Assembly: GCA_947502635.1 (NCBI GenBank)
Contig: CANNAN010000002.1
Location: forward strand, 310,001-374,000
Direction: 5' to 3'
Source of the DNA: an uncultured Flavobacteriaceae bacterium
GTDB taxonomy: Bacteria > Bacteroidota > Bacteroidia > Flavobacteriales > Flavobacteriaceae
DNA: 64,000 nt
Positions within the stretch are counted from its first letter, which is position 1. Every line of letters begins with the position of its first letter. Below, piece by piece: positions 16,562 through 24,200 of the stretch. The translations under genes were made by a program, and so were the position numbers. Under the pieces are notes generated by a model that saw nothing but the letters and a program-made list of their open reading frames with translations, was not told the origin of the DNA and searched no databases.

Positions 16562-17283
16562 AAGCGAACCAATGTCTTCATAAGGGATGGTAAACTCAAT
16601 AATATCTGTTGTGTGAGTCGTTATTTCATCAATATTGTAAAGCAAAATAATACCCTCATCATTATAAGCCATATTTGATGGCAGTTTGAAGGTATTAGTA
16701 CTTTCTAAAATAATGTCTTCCTCTTTGATGGTTTTGTTAAAATATACTTTAGCTATTTTTTCGAAGCCCTCAATATCTTTCAATAATTTACCATTAGGAA
16801 TTAAATGGCCTGTTTTAGTTTCGAAATTAAAAAAGAAATATTTAATGCTCCGTGAGCACCACCAGTATCAACATAAGATGTTATAGCAATACTTATTATT
16901 TCTAAAGATTGAAACATAATTTCTCCATCTATTTGTGCTTCCCACGGTTGAGCAATTTCTGGAAAATCGTTTTTAAATATTTGAAATTCTTTATTAAATG
17001 CCGTGATACTTCCTTCAACAGATTCTGGTGTGATATTATCTGAACCATCAATGTGTAATGAAGCAATTACGATCTTATTTATTTCAGAATTTATTCGATT
17101 AACAATGTCTACATTCCCAATAGCATTTGGGATATTAACTTCAACAAGATTATTGTTGTCAGGTGATATGTTGACTTCAGAAAATGATAGTTTTAACTCA
17201 TCTTTACAGGCTATTAAAATAAAAAATGAGTATACAATTAAAAGGTGTTTTTTAAGAAGCATAGATGAAGTGTTAATCAACAT
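16541..17283 (-). pseudogene. DUF3298 (RsiV-like) lipoprotein gene split by a one-base slip in a T run
   Basis: Two frames on the minus strand together make one protein. The first (17283-16801) has a lipoprotein-type signal (FFILIAC), a DUF4163-like region and SYVDTGGAHGALNISF, the hallmark of DUF3298. It then runs into a stop after nine unrelated residues. The other frame continues the family pattern without a gap: FNFETKTGHLIPNGKLLKDI, then EGFEKIAKVYF and ending IPYEDIGSLLYFNSF. The switch is at the run 16829-16834, which reads as six Ts on the coding strand where seven restore the frame. It could be a real mutation, phase variation or a sequencing error. The intact product would be an exported protein of about 247 residues. 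Confidence 0.85.
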
Positions 17284-17301
17284 TAAAGATAATTAATGCA
17301 T

Positions 17302-17331
17302 TTGAATACACCGAATTAAAAGTTACCTTTG
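17302..17331 (+). promoter_or_regulatory. Promoter of the PLP trans-sulfuration gene
   Basis: TTG at 17302-17304, a 19-bp spacer, then TACCTTTG at 17324-17331. This is an exact fit to the Bacteroidota TTG-N17-23-TAnnTTTG consensus, 17 bases before the ATG at 17349. Confidence 0.75.
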
Positions 17332-17348
17332 TGTAAAGGTCTTTTAAA

Positions 17349-18488
17349 ATGAAATTCAATACAAAAGTAATCCATGGAGGTCAGGAACATGATGCAGCTT
17401 ATGGTGCTGTAATGCCTCCAATCTATCAAACATCTACTTACGCACAGACGACTCCAGGAGGACATAAAGGATACGAATATTCCAGAACTCATAATCCAAC
17501 CAGAAATGCTTTGGAAAATGCTTTTGCTAGTATTGAAAATGGAAACTACGGATTGGCTTTTGGATCAGGTTTAGCAGCTATAGATGCCATTATTAAACTT
17601 TTGAAACCTGGAGATGAGGTCGTTTCAACTAACGATTTATACGGAGGTTCGTTTCGATTGTTCACGAAAATTTTTCAAGATTTTGGAATTACCTTTCATT
17701 TTATAGGAATGCAAGAAGCGTCAAACATTGAAACCTATATTAATAAAAGCACTAAACTCATTTGGGTTGAAACACCAACCAATCCAATGATGAATATTAT
17801 TGATGTTAAAGCAGTATCTGCTATTGCAAAGAAACATAACATTTTGCTGGCTGTAGATAATACATTTGCTACCCCTTATTTACAGCAGCCTTTAGATTTA
17901 GGCGCAGATATTGTAATGCATTCTGCAACCAAATATTTAGGAGGACACAGTGATGTTGTTATGGGAGCTTTAGTAGTAAAAGATAAAGATTTAGCAGATA
18001 AACTTTACTTTATACAAAATGCAAGTGGTGCAATTTGTGGCCCACAGGATAGCTTTTTAGTGTTAAGAGGGATAAAGACATTGCATATTAGAATGCAACG
18101 TCATTGTGAAAATGGTAAAGCAGTTGCTGAGTTTTTAGCTGCACATCCAAAAATCGAAAATGTATATTGGCCTGGTTTTGAAAGTCACCCTAATCATGAA
18201 ATTGCTAAATCTCAGATGAAAGATTTTGGAGGTATGATTTCTTTTACTACTAAAGGAAATAACATGAAGGAGTCTATTAAAATTGTGGAGAATTTGAAAA
18301 TTTTCACTTTGGCAGAATCTTTAGGAGGTGTTGAATCCCTTTCTGGTCATCCAGCAAGTATGACACATGCAAGTATTCCAAAAGAAGAAAGAGAAAAAAC
18401 AGGTGTTGTAGATTCTTTAATCAGACTAAGTGTGGGAATAGAAGATATTGATGATTTAATTGCAGATTTGGAGCAAGCTTTAAAATAA
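17349..18488 (+). CDS. Cystathionine gamma-synthase/gamma-lyase family PLP enzyme
   Basis: Cytosolic PLP enzyme of 379 residues from the Cys/Met-metabolism family, the usual length. Visible motifs are YEYSRTHNPTR (cofactor phosphate and partner-subunit contacts), the FGSGLAAIDA loop, the AVDNTFATPY aspartate (Asp170) and SATKYLGGHSD with the Schiff-base Lys195. The C-terminal block SLGGVESLSGHPASMTHAS is typical of cystathionine gamma-synthases and lyases. Synthase (methionine branch) and lyase (cysteine from cystathionine) cannot be told apart by eye. It is a single-gene unit with its own promoter; no other met or cys gene is nearby. Confidence 0.9.
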   Translation: MKFNTKVIHGGQEHDAAYGAVMPPIYQTSTYAQTTPGGHKGYEYSRTHNPTRNALENAFASIENGNYGLAFGSGLAAIDAIIKLLKPGDEVVSTNDLYGGSFRLFTKIFQDFGITFHFIGMQEASNIETYINKSTKLIWVETPTNPMMNIIDVKAVSAIAKKHNILLAVDNTFATPYLQQPLDLGADIVMHSATKYLGGHSDVVMGALVVKDKDLADKLYFIQNASGAICGPQDSFLVLRGIKTLHIRMQRHCENGKAVAEFLAAHPKIENVYWPGFESHPNHEIAKSQMKDFGGMISFTTKGNNMKESIKIVENLKIFTLAESLGGVESLSGHPASMTHASIPKEEREKTGVVDSLIRLSVGIEDIDDLIADLEQALK

Positions 18489-18498
18489 CTTTTACTTT

Positions 18499-19293
18499 TT
18501 AATCTAAATAGAAAATATAACCAACATTAAGCCATAATAACCAATCATTCTTTTTGTTAAATTCTAATTGATGATTAAGACCGTCTACCCAATCACTAAA
18601 ATAGTATTGTGCTCTAAAATCGAGCATTAAATCTGCTGTTTTATTAAGTTTGTATCGCATACCAATACTTGAAACTACAGACCATGTACTACTTGGGGAG
18701 GCATCTACAGATCCTGGATCCCAAAAGGAATAAAAATTACTAGGTTCCAGAACATTTCCTGTTAAAAGAGGATCAGGATTCTCGTAAGTCGTACTAACTT
18801 CAGGAGATGAAGATGTATAATGAACACCTAAACTCACAAAAGGAGCGATTCTATAACTGAAAGATTGAAAGGAACGAATGCTAAGCGGGTAAAATTCGAG
18901 TTGTGTACCGATATCTAAATTTTTTGCAACCCCTTTATGACCTCTTAATTTATCAGCTTCTACACTAACTTTACTAGGGTCAACAAATTCACCAAAATGA
19001 TCAAGTTTAGTTTTGTTCCATGATATTTCATTTCTTAATTTAAAATGATCATTGAAATAAGTGTCTGTCGTATAGCAGTTGCAATCGGCTCTATAAGAGA
19101 AATTTAAGTAGTGAACGATTCCTATTCCAAACCCAGTATTTCCAAAGTTGGTTTTTGAATCTTCGCGACTTCCAAAATCTGATCTAAACTGTATTGGACC
19201 TGTAATTACCCCAATTTCATGAGAAAAGCCTAGTTGGGCACTGGCAGTTTGAAAAATAAAAAACAAGCAAAAAGCGGAAGCTAAATGTTTCAT
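18499..19293 (-). CDS. Outer-membrane beta-barrel hypothetical (THC0290_0291-like)
   Basis: Starts at the ATG at 19293 (264 residues) with a signal peptide KHLASAFCLFFIFQTASAQ. The frame is open upstream to 19410, but a consensus promoter lies inside that extension, so the longer start is rejected. The mature protein begins LGFSHEIGVITGPIQFRSDFG, has alternating aromatic strands (YFNDHFKLRNEISWNKTKLD, LMLDFRAQYYFSDWVDGL) and ends NVGYIFYLD, as in outer-membrane barrels. It resembles a flavobacterial family called THC0290_0291, recalled from annotation style. The function is unknown. It is convergent with the PLP enzyme gene, 10 bp apart. Confidence 0.75.
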   Translation of the reverse strand: MKHLASAFCLFFIFQTASAQLGFSHEIGVITGPIQFRSDFGSREDSKTNFGNTGFGIGIVHYLNFSYRADCNCYTTDTYFNDHFKLRNEISWNKTKLDHFGEFVDPSKVSVEADKLRGHKGVAKNLDIGTQLEFYPLSIRSFQSFSYRIAPFVSLGVHYTSSSPEVSTTYENPDPLLTGNVLEPSNFYSFWDPGSVDASPSSTWSVVSSIGMRYKLNKTADLMLDFRAQYYFSDWVDGLNHQLEFNKKNDWLLWLNVGYIFYLD

Positions 19294-19337
19294 GTAAACC
19301 ATAGTAAGTTTGTTTTTTTTTGAGGCATAACCGACAA

Positions 19338-19367
19338 CAAATATAGAAAAACTCGGTGAACTAACAA
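19338..19367 (-). promoter_or_regulatory. Promoter of the outer-membrane hypothetical; sets its start codon
   Basis: On the minus strand TTG (19367-19365), 19-bp spacer, TATATTTG (19345-19338). Transcription would start near 19331, about 38 bases before the ATG at 19293. Confidence 0.75.
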
Positions 19368-19407
19368 ATTTTATCGACAAAACGACAAAACTGTTCATGA
19401 GTTTTTC

Positions 19408-19589
19408 CAAATATATTGAAATTATTTATTGTGAATTTCAAAAAAATCAATGTTTAATATAAATATAATGAACATTTTTAATCTTTAATTATTTATACAG
19501 AAAAATATTTGGATAAATTTATCAAACAATAAAACTTCTTCAAATATATTAAAATCATCTATTGCGAATTTCAAAAAAAAACAGTGTTT
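19408..19589. repeat. Imperfect direct repeat of about 48 bp upstream of gdhA (19408-19455 and 19541-19589)
   Basis: Both copies start CAAATATATT and continue with AAAT, AT, TATTG, GAATTTCAAAAAAA and TGTTT at matching places; roughly 42 of 48 positions agree. The copies are 133 bp apart. The second ends 15 bp before the gdhA -7 element TATATTTG, so it may carry upstream control sites for gdhA. Confidence 0.7.
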
Positions 19590-19604
19590 TTTTTAAAGAT
19601 ACCG

Positions 19605-19612
19605 TATATTTG
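19605..19612 (+). promoter_or_regulatory. -7 element TATATTTG of gdhA
   Basis: Exact TAnnTTTG match 47 bases before the ATG at 19660. No clear TTG box at the usual distance; the region just upstream is a T run and the second copy of the direct repeat. Confidence 0.55.
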
Positions 19613-19659
19613 CATCCTTAAATCACCTAGTTAATAAATAATAATACAATTTTGTGTAT

Positions 19660-21003
19660 ATGAAAAGTAATATTGAATCATTTTTAGACTTAGTAAAACA
19701 AAGAAATGGACACGAACCAGAATTTTTACAAGCAGTTGAGGAAGTTGCAGAAACTGTTATCCCATATATTATAGATAATGATATATATTATGGTAAAAAT
19801 ATTCTTTTAAGAATGGTTGAACCTGAGCGTGTTATAACATTTAGAGTTTGTTGGGTTGACGATCAAGGAGAAATACAGGTTAATAGAGGGTATAGAATTC
19901 AAATGAATTCGGCTATAGGTCCTTATAAAGGCGGGTTGCGTTTTCATCCAACTGTTAATATGAGTATTTTAAAGTTTTTAGCATTTGAACAAGTGTTTAA
20001 AAATAGTTTGACTACGCTGCCTATGGGAGGTGGAAAAGGAGGAAGTGATTTTGACCCTAAAGGAAAGAGTGATAACGAAATTATGCGTTTTTGCCATGCA
20101 TTTATGAGTGAATTATTTAGGCATATTGGCCATAATACAGATGTGCCAGCTGGTGACATTGGTGTAGGGGCAAGAGAAGTTGGTTTCCTTTTTGGAATGT
20201 ATAAAAAATTAAGTAATGCGTTTACTGGTGTTTTAACAGGCAAGGGTATGTCTTGGGGAGGTTCGTTAATAAGACCAGAAGCAACGGGCTATGGTGCTGT
20301 TTATTTTGCACAGAAAATGCTGGAAACTAAAGAGGATAGTTTTGAAGGGAAAAGTGTTGTCGTATCTGGGTCTGGAAATGTTGCACAATACGCAGCAGAG
20401 AAAGTCATACAATTAGGAGGTAAAGTTTTAACACTTTCCGATTCTTCAGGTTATATATATGATGAAAAAGGGATAGACGAAGAAAAATTAGCCTATGTCA
20501 TGGAACTTAAAAATGTTAAAAGAGGTAGAATTAGCGAATATTTAGAAGTATATCCAAACGCTAAGTTTGTTAAAGGAAAAACACCTTGGGAAGTTAAATG
20601 TGATATTGCTCTGCCATGCGCTACACAAAATGAACTTAATGAAAATGATGCTAATATATTATTAAGTAATGGATGTATTTGTGTAAGTGAAGGGGCTAAT
20701 ATGCCATCAACTAAAGAAGCTATTACCGCATTCCATAAAGCGAAAATATTATTCGCGCCTGGAAAGGCATCCAATGCTGGTGGTGTAGCTACGTCTGGTT
20801 TAGAAATGACTCAAAACTCATTGAGATTTAACTGGACTAGAGATGAAGTGGATTTAAAACTAAAAGATATTATGTCTAATATTCATGATGCTTGTATTAA
20901 TTATGGAAAAGATGAAGACGGGTATATTGATTATGTTAAAGGCGCTAATATTGCTGGATTTGTAAAAGTAGCAGATGCTATGTTAGCACAGGGTATTGTG
21001 TAA
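19660..21003 (+). CDS. gdhA: NADP-type glutamate dehydrogenase
   Basis: Hexameric cytosolic enzyme that aminates 2-oxoglutarate to glutamate. From the ATG at 19660 it has 447 residues, the normal length for the GdhA class; an in-frame GTG at 19654 adds two residues and is less likely. Visible motifs: KGGLRFHP, LPMGGGKGGSDFDPKGKSD with catalytic Lys126, the PAGDIGVGAREVGFLFG segment with its catalytic aspartate, and the Rossmann glycines VSGSGNVAQYA. The end, ANIAGFVKVADAMLAQGIV, is typical of GdhA. It is a single gene with a strong terminator, and nitrogen-dependent control is likely but not shown. Confidence 0.96.
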   Translation: MKSNIESFLDLVKQRNGHEPEFLQAVEEVAETVIPYIIDNDIYYGKNILLRMVEPERVITFRVCWVDDQGEIQVNRGYRIQMNSAIGPYKGGLRFHPTVNMSILKFLAFEQVFKNSLTTLPMGGGKGGSDFDPKGKSDNEIMRFCHAFMSELFRHIGHNTDVPAGDIGVGAREVGFLFGMYKKLSNAFTGVLTGKGMSWGGSLIRPEATGYGAVYFAQKMLETKEDSFEGKSVVVSGSGNVAQYAAEKVIQLGGKVLTLSDSSGYIYDEKGIDEEKLAYVMELKNVKRGRISEYLEVYPNAKFVKGKTPWEVKCDIALPCATQNELNENDANILLSNGCICVSEGANMPSTKEAITAFHKAKILFAPGKASNAGGVATSGLEMTQNSLRFNWTRDEVDLKLKDIMSNIHDACINYGKDEDGYIDYVKGANIAGFVKVADAMLAQGIV

Positions 21004-21031
21004 TTAATTATTAGTAAATAAACAAATAATG

Positions 21032-21060
21032 AAGCTTCTCATACTTGAGAGGCTTTTTTA
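21032..21060 (+). terminator. Terminator of gdhA
   Basis: AAGCTTCTCA (21032-21041), loop TACT, TGAGAGGCTT (21046-21055), then a T run. Ten paired bases with one G-T pair, 28 bases after the gdhA stop. Confidence 0.88.
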
Positions 21061-21128
21061 TTTAAAATATATTATTTTAAGCTAAAACTCGTTAGTTATA
21101 AATATATTTGAATATCTAAATAGCACAT

Positions 21129-23477
21129 ATGTTTAAAAGGCTGATTATTTTCGCAATCTTCTTGTCCCCATTGCTACAATTCTCTCAAGATTTTTCTGCA
21201 TTGTGGGAAGGTCACTTTTCATATAATAATATAAAAGATGTATCTCAAGGCAATAATAAAATTTATGCCGCAGCAGAAAATGCTATTTTTAGTTTAGATA
21301 TACAGACAAATGAACTTGAAGAACTTAATACGGTTAATGGATTATCAGGAGAAACAATTTCAACGATCTATTATAGTGAGGTATATGAATTATTAGTTAT
21401 TGGGTATGAAAACGGTTTAATAGAAGTAGCTTTCGATAACGATGACAAAATTCTTTCTGTGGTTGATATTGTAGATAAACCTACCATTCCTCCAACAGAC
21501 AAAAGGATAAACCATATTAATGGCTATCAAAATGTTATATACATTTCAACAAATTATGGGATTTCGGTTTTTGATTTAGAAAGATTAGAATTTGGAGACA
21601 CCTATTTTATTGGGAATGGGGGTAGTCAAATAGAAGTCAATCAAACAACTATTTTTGGAGATTATATTTATGCAGCTTGTATGGATGGAACTGGGATTAG
21701 AAAAGCGCTTGTAACAAGTCCAAATCTTATCGATTATCAAAACTGGCAATTAATTAATTCAGGTGATTGGTTATCAATAGAGTCCCAATCAGATAAATTA
21801 TATGCTATAGGAACTAATAGAAGAATATATCAAATAATTAATGATGTTTTAACCGAAACATTTGTTTATGCAGACACGCCTTTAGATATGAGGTCGGTTA
21901 ACTCAAATTTAATAGTGACCACACACAATAGTGTGTTTGTTTATGATATCAATTTTAATATAATATCTCAAGCTTCTATAGATCCTTCTTTTGATACTCA
22001 ATACAATTCTGCTGTAGTAGACTTAGAAAATATTTATATCGGGACTAAAGATTTTGGGGTTTTAAAAACACCTTTAGTAAATCCAGTAACTTTTGAAGAA
22101 ATACATCCAGATGGACCATTATTAAATTCACCTTTTTCCCTAGAAGCAGAATCAAATGGACTCTGGGTAACTTTTGGAGACCACACAGTTAGATATAACC
22201 CAAGCCCCTTGAGAAATTATGGAGTTAGTCATTTACAAGATCAAATATGGAAAAATATACCTTTTGATAGTTTATTTAATTTAAGAAATTTGAATAGAAT
22301 ATCTATAAACCCTTTTAATACTGAACAAGTTTTTATTAACTCATTTCAAGATGGAATACTAGAGATCATTAATAATGAGCCGATAATAAGATATGATCAA
22401 ACAAATAGTGATTTAGAATCTGTCGTTTTACCTGGAAGTCCTAATTTTGTTAGCTTAAGATTATCAGGATCTACTTTTGATAGATCAGGATTATTATGGA
22501 CAGCAACGTGTTTAATTAACAAACCATTAAAGTCTTACAACCCAAGTACAAATGAATGGAAAAGTTATGATTTTACTAGCTTAATTCCTGATCCAATCAA
22601 TCTTAATTTAGGATTTGTTGACATCGTAATAGATGATAACGAAATTAAATGGATGGGTAGTTTTAATTATGGACTAATAGGTTTTAATGAAAACAATGGA
22701 AGCCAAATAATAAAAAATCTTAACAGTGAAGAAGAAAACTTTCCATCTGCTAATGTTAAGGCTTTGGCTTTAGATAAACGAAATCAATTATGGATTGGAA
22801 CAGATTTAGGTTTAAGAGTTCTATATAACACGTCAAATTTTTTTACTGAGGATGGTATTCGAGTTGAAGAAATTATCATTGAAGAAGAGGGTATTGCAAA
22901 AGAGCTTTTATTCCAACAATCTATCTCCGATATAAAAGTTGACGGATCTAACAATAAATGGATAGGGACTACAGACTCAGGATTGTTTTATTTTTCTTCG
23001 GATGGACAGAAAACAATATTTCATTTTACTAAAGATAATTCACCACTACCTTCAAATAGTATTAGGGATATTTCATTAGATGATACTAGTGGCATAGTTT
23101 ATATTGCCACAAGTAAAGGTTTGGTGTCTTTTCGCTCAGGAGGATCTGGCCCATTGGAAAATTTAGATAGCGCTTTTGTTTATCCGAATCCAGTAAGACC
23201 AGCATTTAATATAGTAGACGAAAAAGTTAAGATTAAGGACGTCTCAGAGAATGTAAATATAAAAATAACAGATATTGAAGGTAATTTGGTTGCCGAAGCT
23301 CAATCCAGAACAAATCAAAGATATAGTGGATATAATCTTGAAATAGATGGAGGAACTGCTTATTGGAATGGAAAAAATATGGCAAATAACGTTGTTGCTT
23401 CTGGAGTTTACTTAATCATGCTTTCCGATTTGGATTCATTTGAGACCAAAGTTTTAAAACTAATGGTCGTTAGATAA
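21129..23477 (+). CDS. porZ: PorZ-like beta-propeller protein of the type IX secretion system
   Basis: Surface protein of 782 residues. After a signal peptide come two beta-propeller regions with two-component-propeller blades (INHINGYQNVIYISTNYGIS, RNQLWIGTDLGLR, NNKWIGTTDSGLFYF) and the PorZ-like blocks NGLSGETIS and EFGDTYFIGNGG. A type A T9SS C-terminal domain follows: FVYPNPVRPAF at about residue 685, then GVYLIMLSDL and the end LKLMVVR. Porphyromonas PorZ has the same length and order and helps deliver the anionic LPS anchor to T9SS cargo. The assignment rests on this match. It overlaps recO by one base. A -7-like TATATTTG lies at 21103-21110. Confidence 0.8.
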   Translation: MFKRLIIFAIFLSPLLQFSQDFSALWEGHFSYNNIKDVSQGNNKIYAAAENAIFSLDIQTNELEELNTVNGLSGETISTIYYSEVYELLVIGYENGLIEVAFDNDDKILSVVDIVDKPTIPPTDKRINHINGYQNVIYISTNYGISVFDLERLEFGDTYFIGNGGSQIEVNQTTIFGDYIYAACMDGTGIRKALVTSPNLIDYQNWQLINSGDWLSIESQSDKLYAIGTNRRIYQIINDVLTETFVYADTPLDMRSVNSNLIVTTHNSVFVYDINFNIISQASIDPSFDTQYNSAVVDLENIYIGTKDFGVLKTPLVNPVTFEEIHPDGPLLNSPFSLEAESNGLWVTFGDHTVRYNPSPLRNYGVSHLQDQIWKNIPFDSLFNLRNLNRISINPFNTEQVFINSFQDGILEIINNEPIIRYDQTNSDLESVVLPGSPNFVSLRLSGSTFDRSGLLWTATCLINKPLKSYNPSTNEWKSYDFTSLIPDPINLNLGFVDIVIDDNEIKWMGSFNYGLIGFNENNGSQIIKNLNSEEENFPSANVKALALDKRNQLWIGTDLGLRVLYNTSNFFTEDGIRVEEIIIEEEGIAKELLFQQSISDIKVDGSNNKWIGTTDSGLFYFSSDGQKTIFHFTKDNSPLPSNSIRDISLDDTSGIVYIATSKGLVSFRSGGSGPLENLDSAFVYPNPVRPAFNIVDEKVKIKDVSENVNIKITDIEGNLVAEAQSRTNQRYSGYNLEIDGGTAYWNGKNMANNVVASGVYLIMLSDLDSFETKVLKLMVVR

Positions 23478-24196
23478 TGTTAATTACTACAAATGCTATT
23501 GTTTTATCTAAATTAAAATATAGAGATAACGATCTAATAATTAGATGCTATACCCAGCAACTAGGAGTCATTAGTTTTTTATTAAGAGGCATTTTAAAAA
23601 ATAAAAAAGGACATTCTAAAGTAGCTTATTTTCAATTGCTCTCTCAGTTGCAATTAGTTGTTACCTATAAGAACAATAGATCATTGCAAGCTGTAAAAGA
23701 AACTAAATTGAATCATATTTATACAAGTTTGCACTCTCATGTTTTAAAGAGTTCTATAGTTATGTTTTTATCTGAAGTGCTATCCAATACACTAAAAGAA
23801 GAAGAAAAAAACGAAACACTTTATAGCTATATTGAAACAACACTATTGTGGTTAGACACACATTCTGAATATTCAAATTTCCATTTATTATTTTTACTTA
23901 ATCTAACTAGATATTTGGGTTTTTATCCTGACACAAAAAATATAGAGTATCCTTTTTTTAATTTGAGTGAAGGTAAATTTGAAGCAAAATCACTGGATAG
24001 ATATACCATATCTGGAGAAAATTTAACACTTTTAAAACAGCTATTAGGCATAACATTTGATGCTTTATCTACTGTAGAAATAAATGCTAAGCAAAGACAA
24101 TCATTTTTAAGTATGATTTTGCTATATTTTGAATTACATTTGGGGAGCTTTAAAACACCTAAATCGTTGCAGATATTTAATCAAGTTTTTAATTAA
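23477..24196 (+). CDS. recO: DNA repair protein RecO
   Basis: Cytosolic recombination mediator of 239 residues that loads RecA with RecR in the RecFOR pathway. The N-terminal OB fold is clear (TTNAIVLSKLKYRDNDLIIR, CYTQQLGVISFLLRGI, KAYFQL-like strand), followed by an all-helical C-terminal domain (LLFLLNLTRYLGFYPD, KQRQSFLSMILLYFELHLG). The usual zinc-binding cysteines of other RecO proteins are not visible, as is common in Bacteroidota. Its ATG overlaps the stop of the PorZ-like gene (TAATG), showing translational coupling. Confidence 0.93.
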   Translation: MLITTNAIVLSKLKYRDNDLIIRCYTQQLGVISFLLRGILKNKKGHSKVAYFQLLSQLQLVVTYKNNRSLQAVKETKLNHIYTSLHSHVLKSSIVMFLSEVLSNTLKEEEKNETLYSYIETTLLWLDTHSEYSNFHLLFLLNLTRYLGFYPDTKNIEYPFFNLSEGKFEAKSLDRYTISGENLTLLKQLLGITFDALSTVEINAKQRQSFLSMILLYFELHLGSFKTPKSLQIFNQVFN

Positions 24197-24200
24197 AAAC

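Noticed and set aside
19294-19410. Longer start for the outer-membrane hypothetical
   Set aside because: A consensus promoter (19338-19367) lies inside, and the signal peptide begins at the internal ATG.
24129-24200. Longer start for the TonB receptor after recO
   Set aside because: It lies inside recO in another frame and would put 24 polar residues before the signal peptide.
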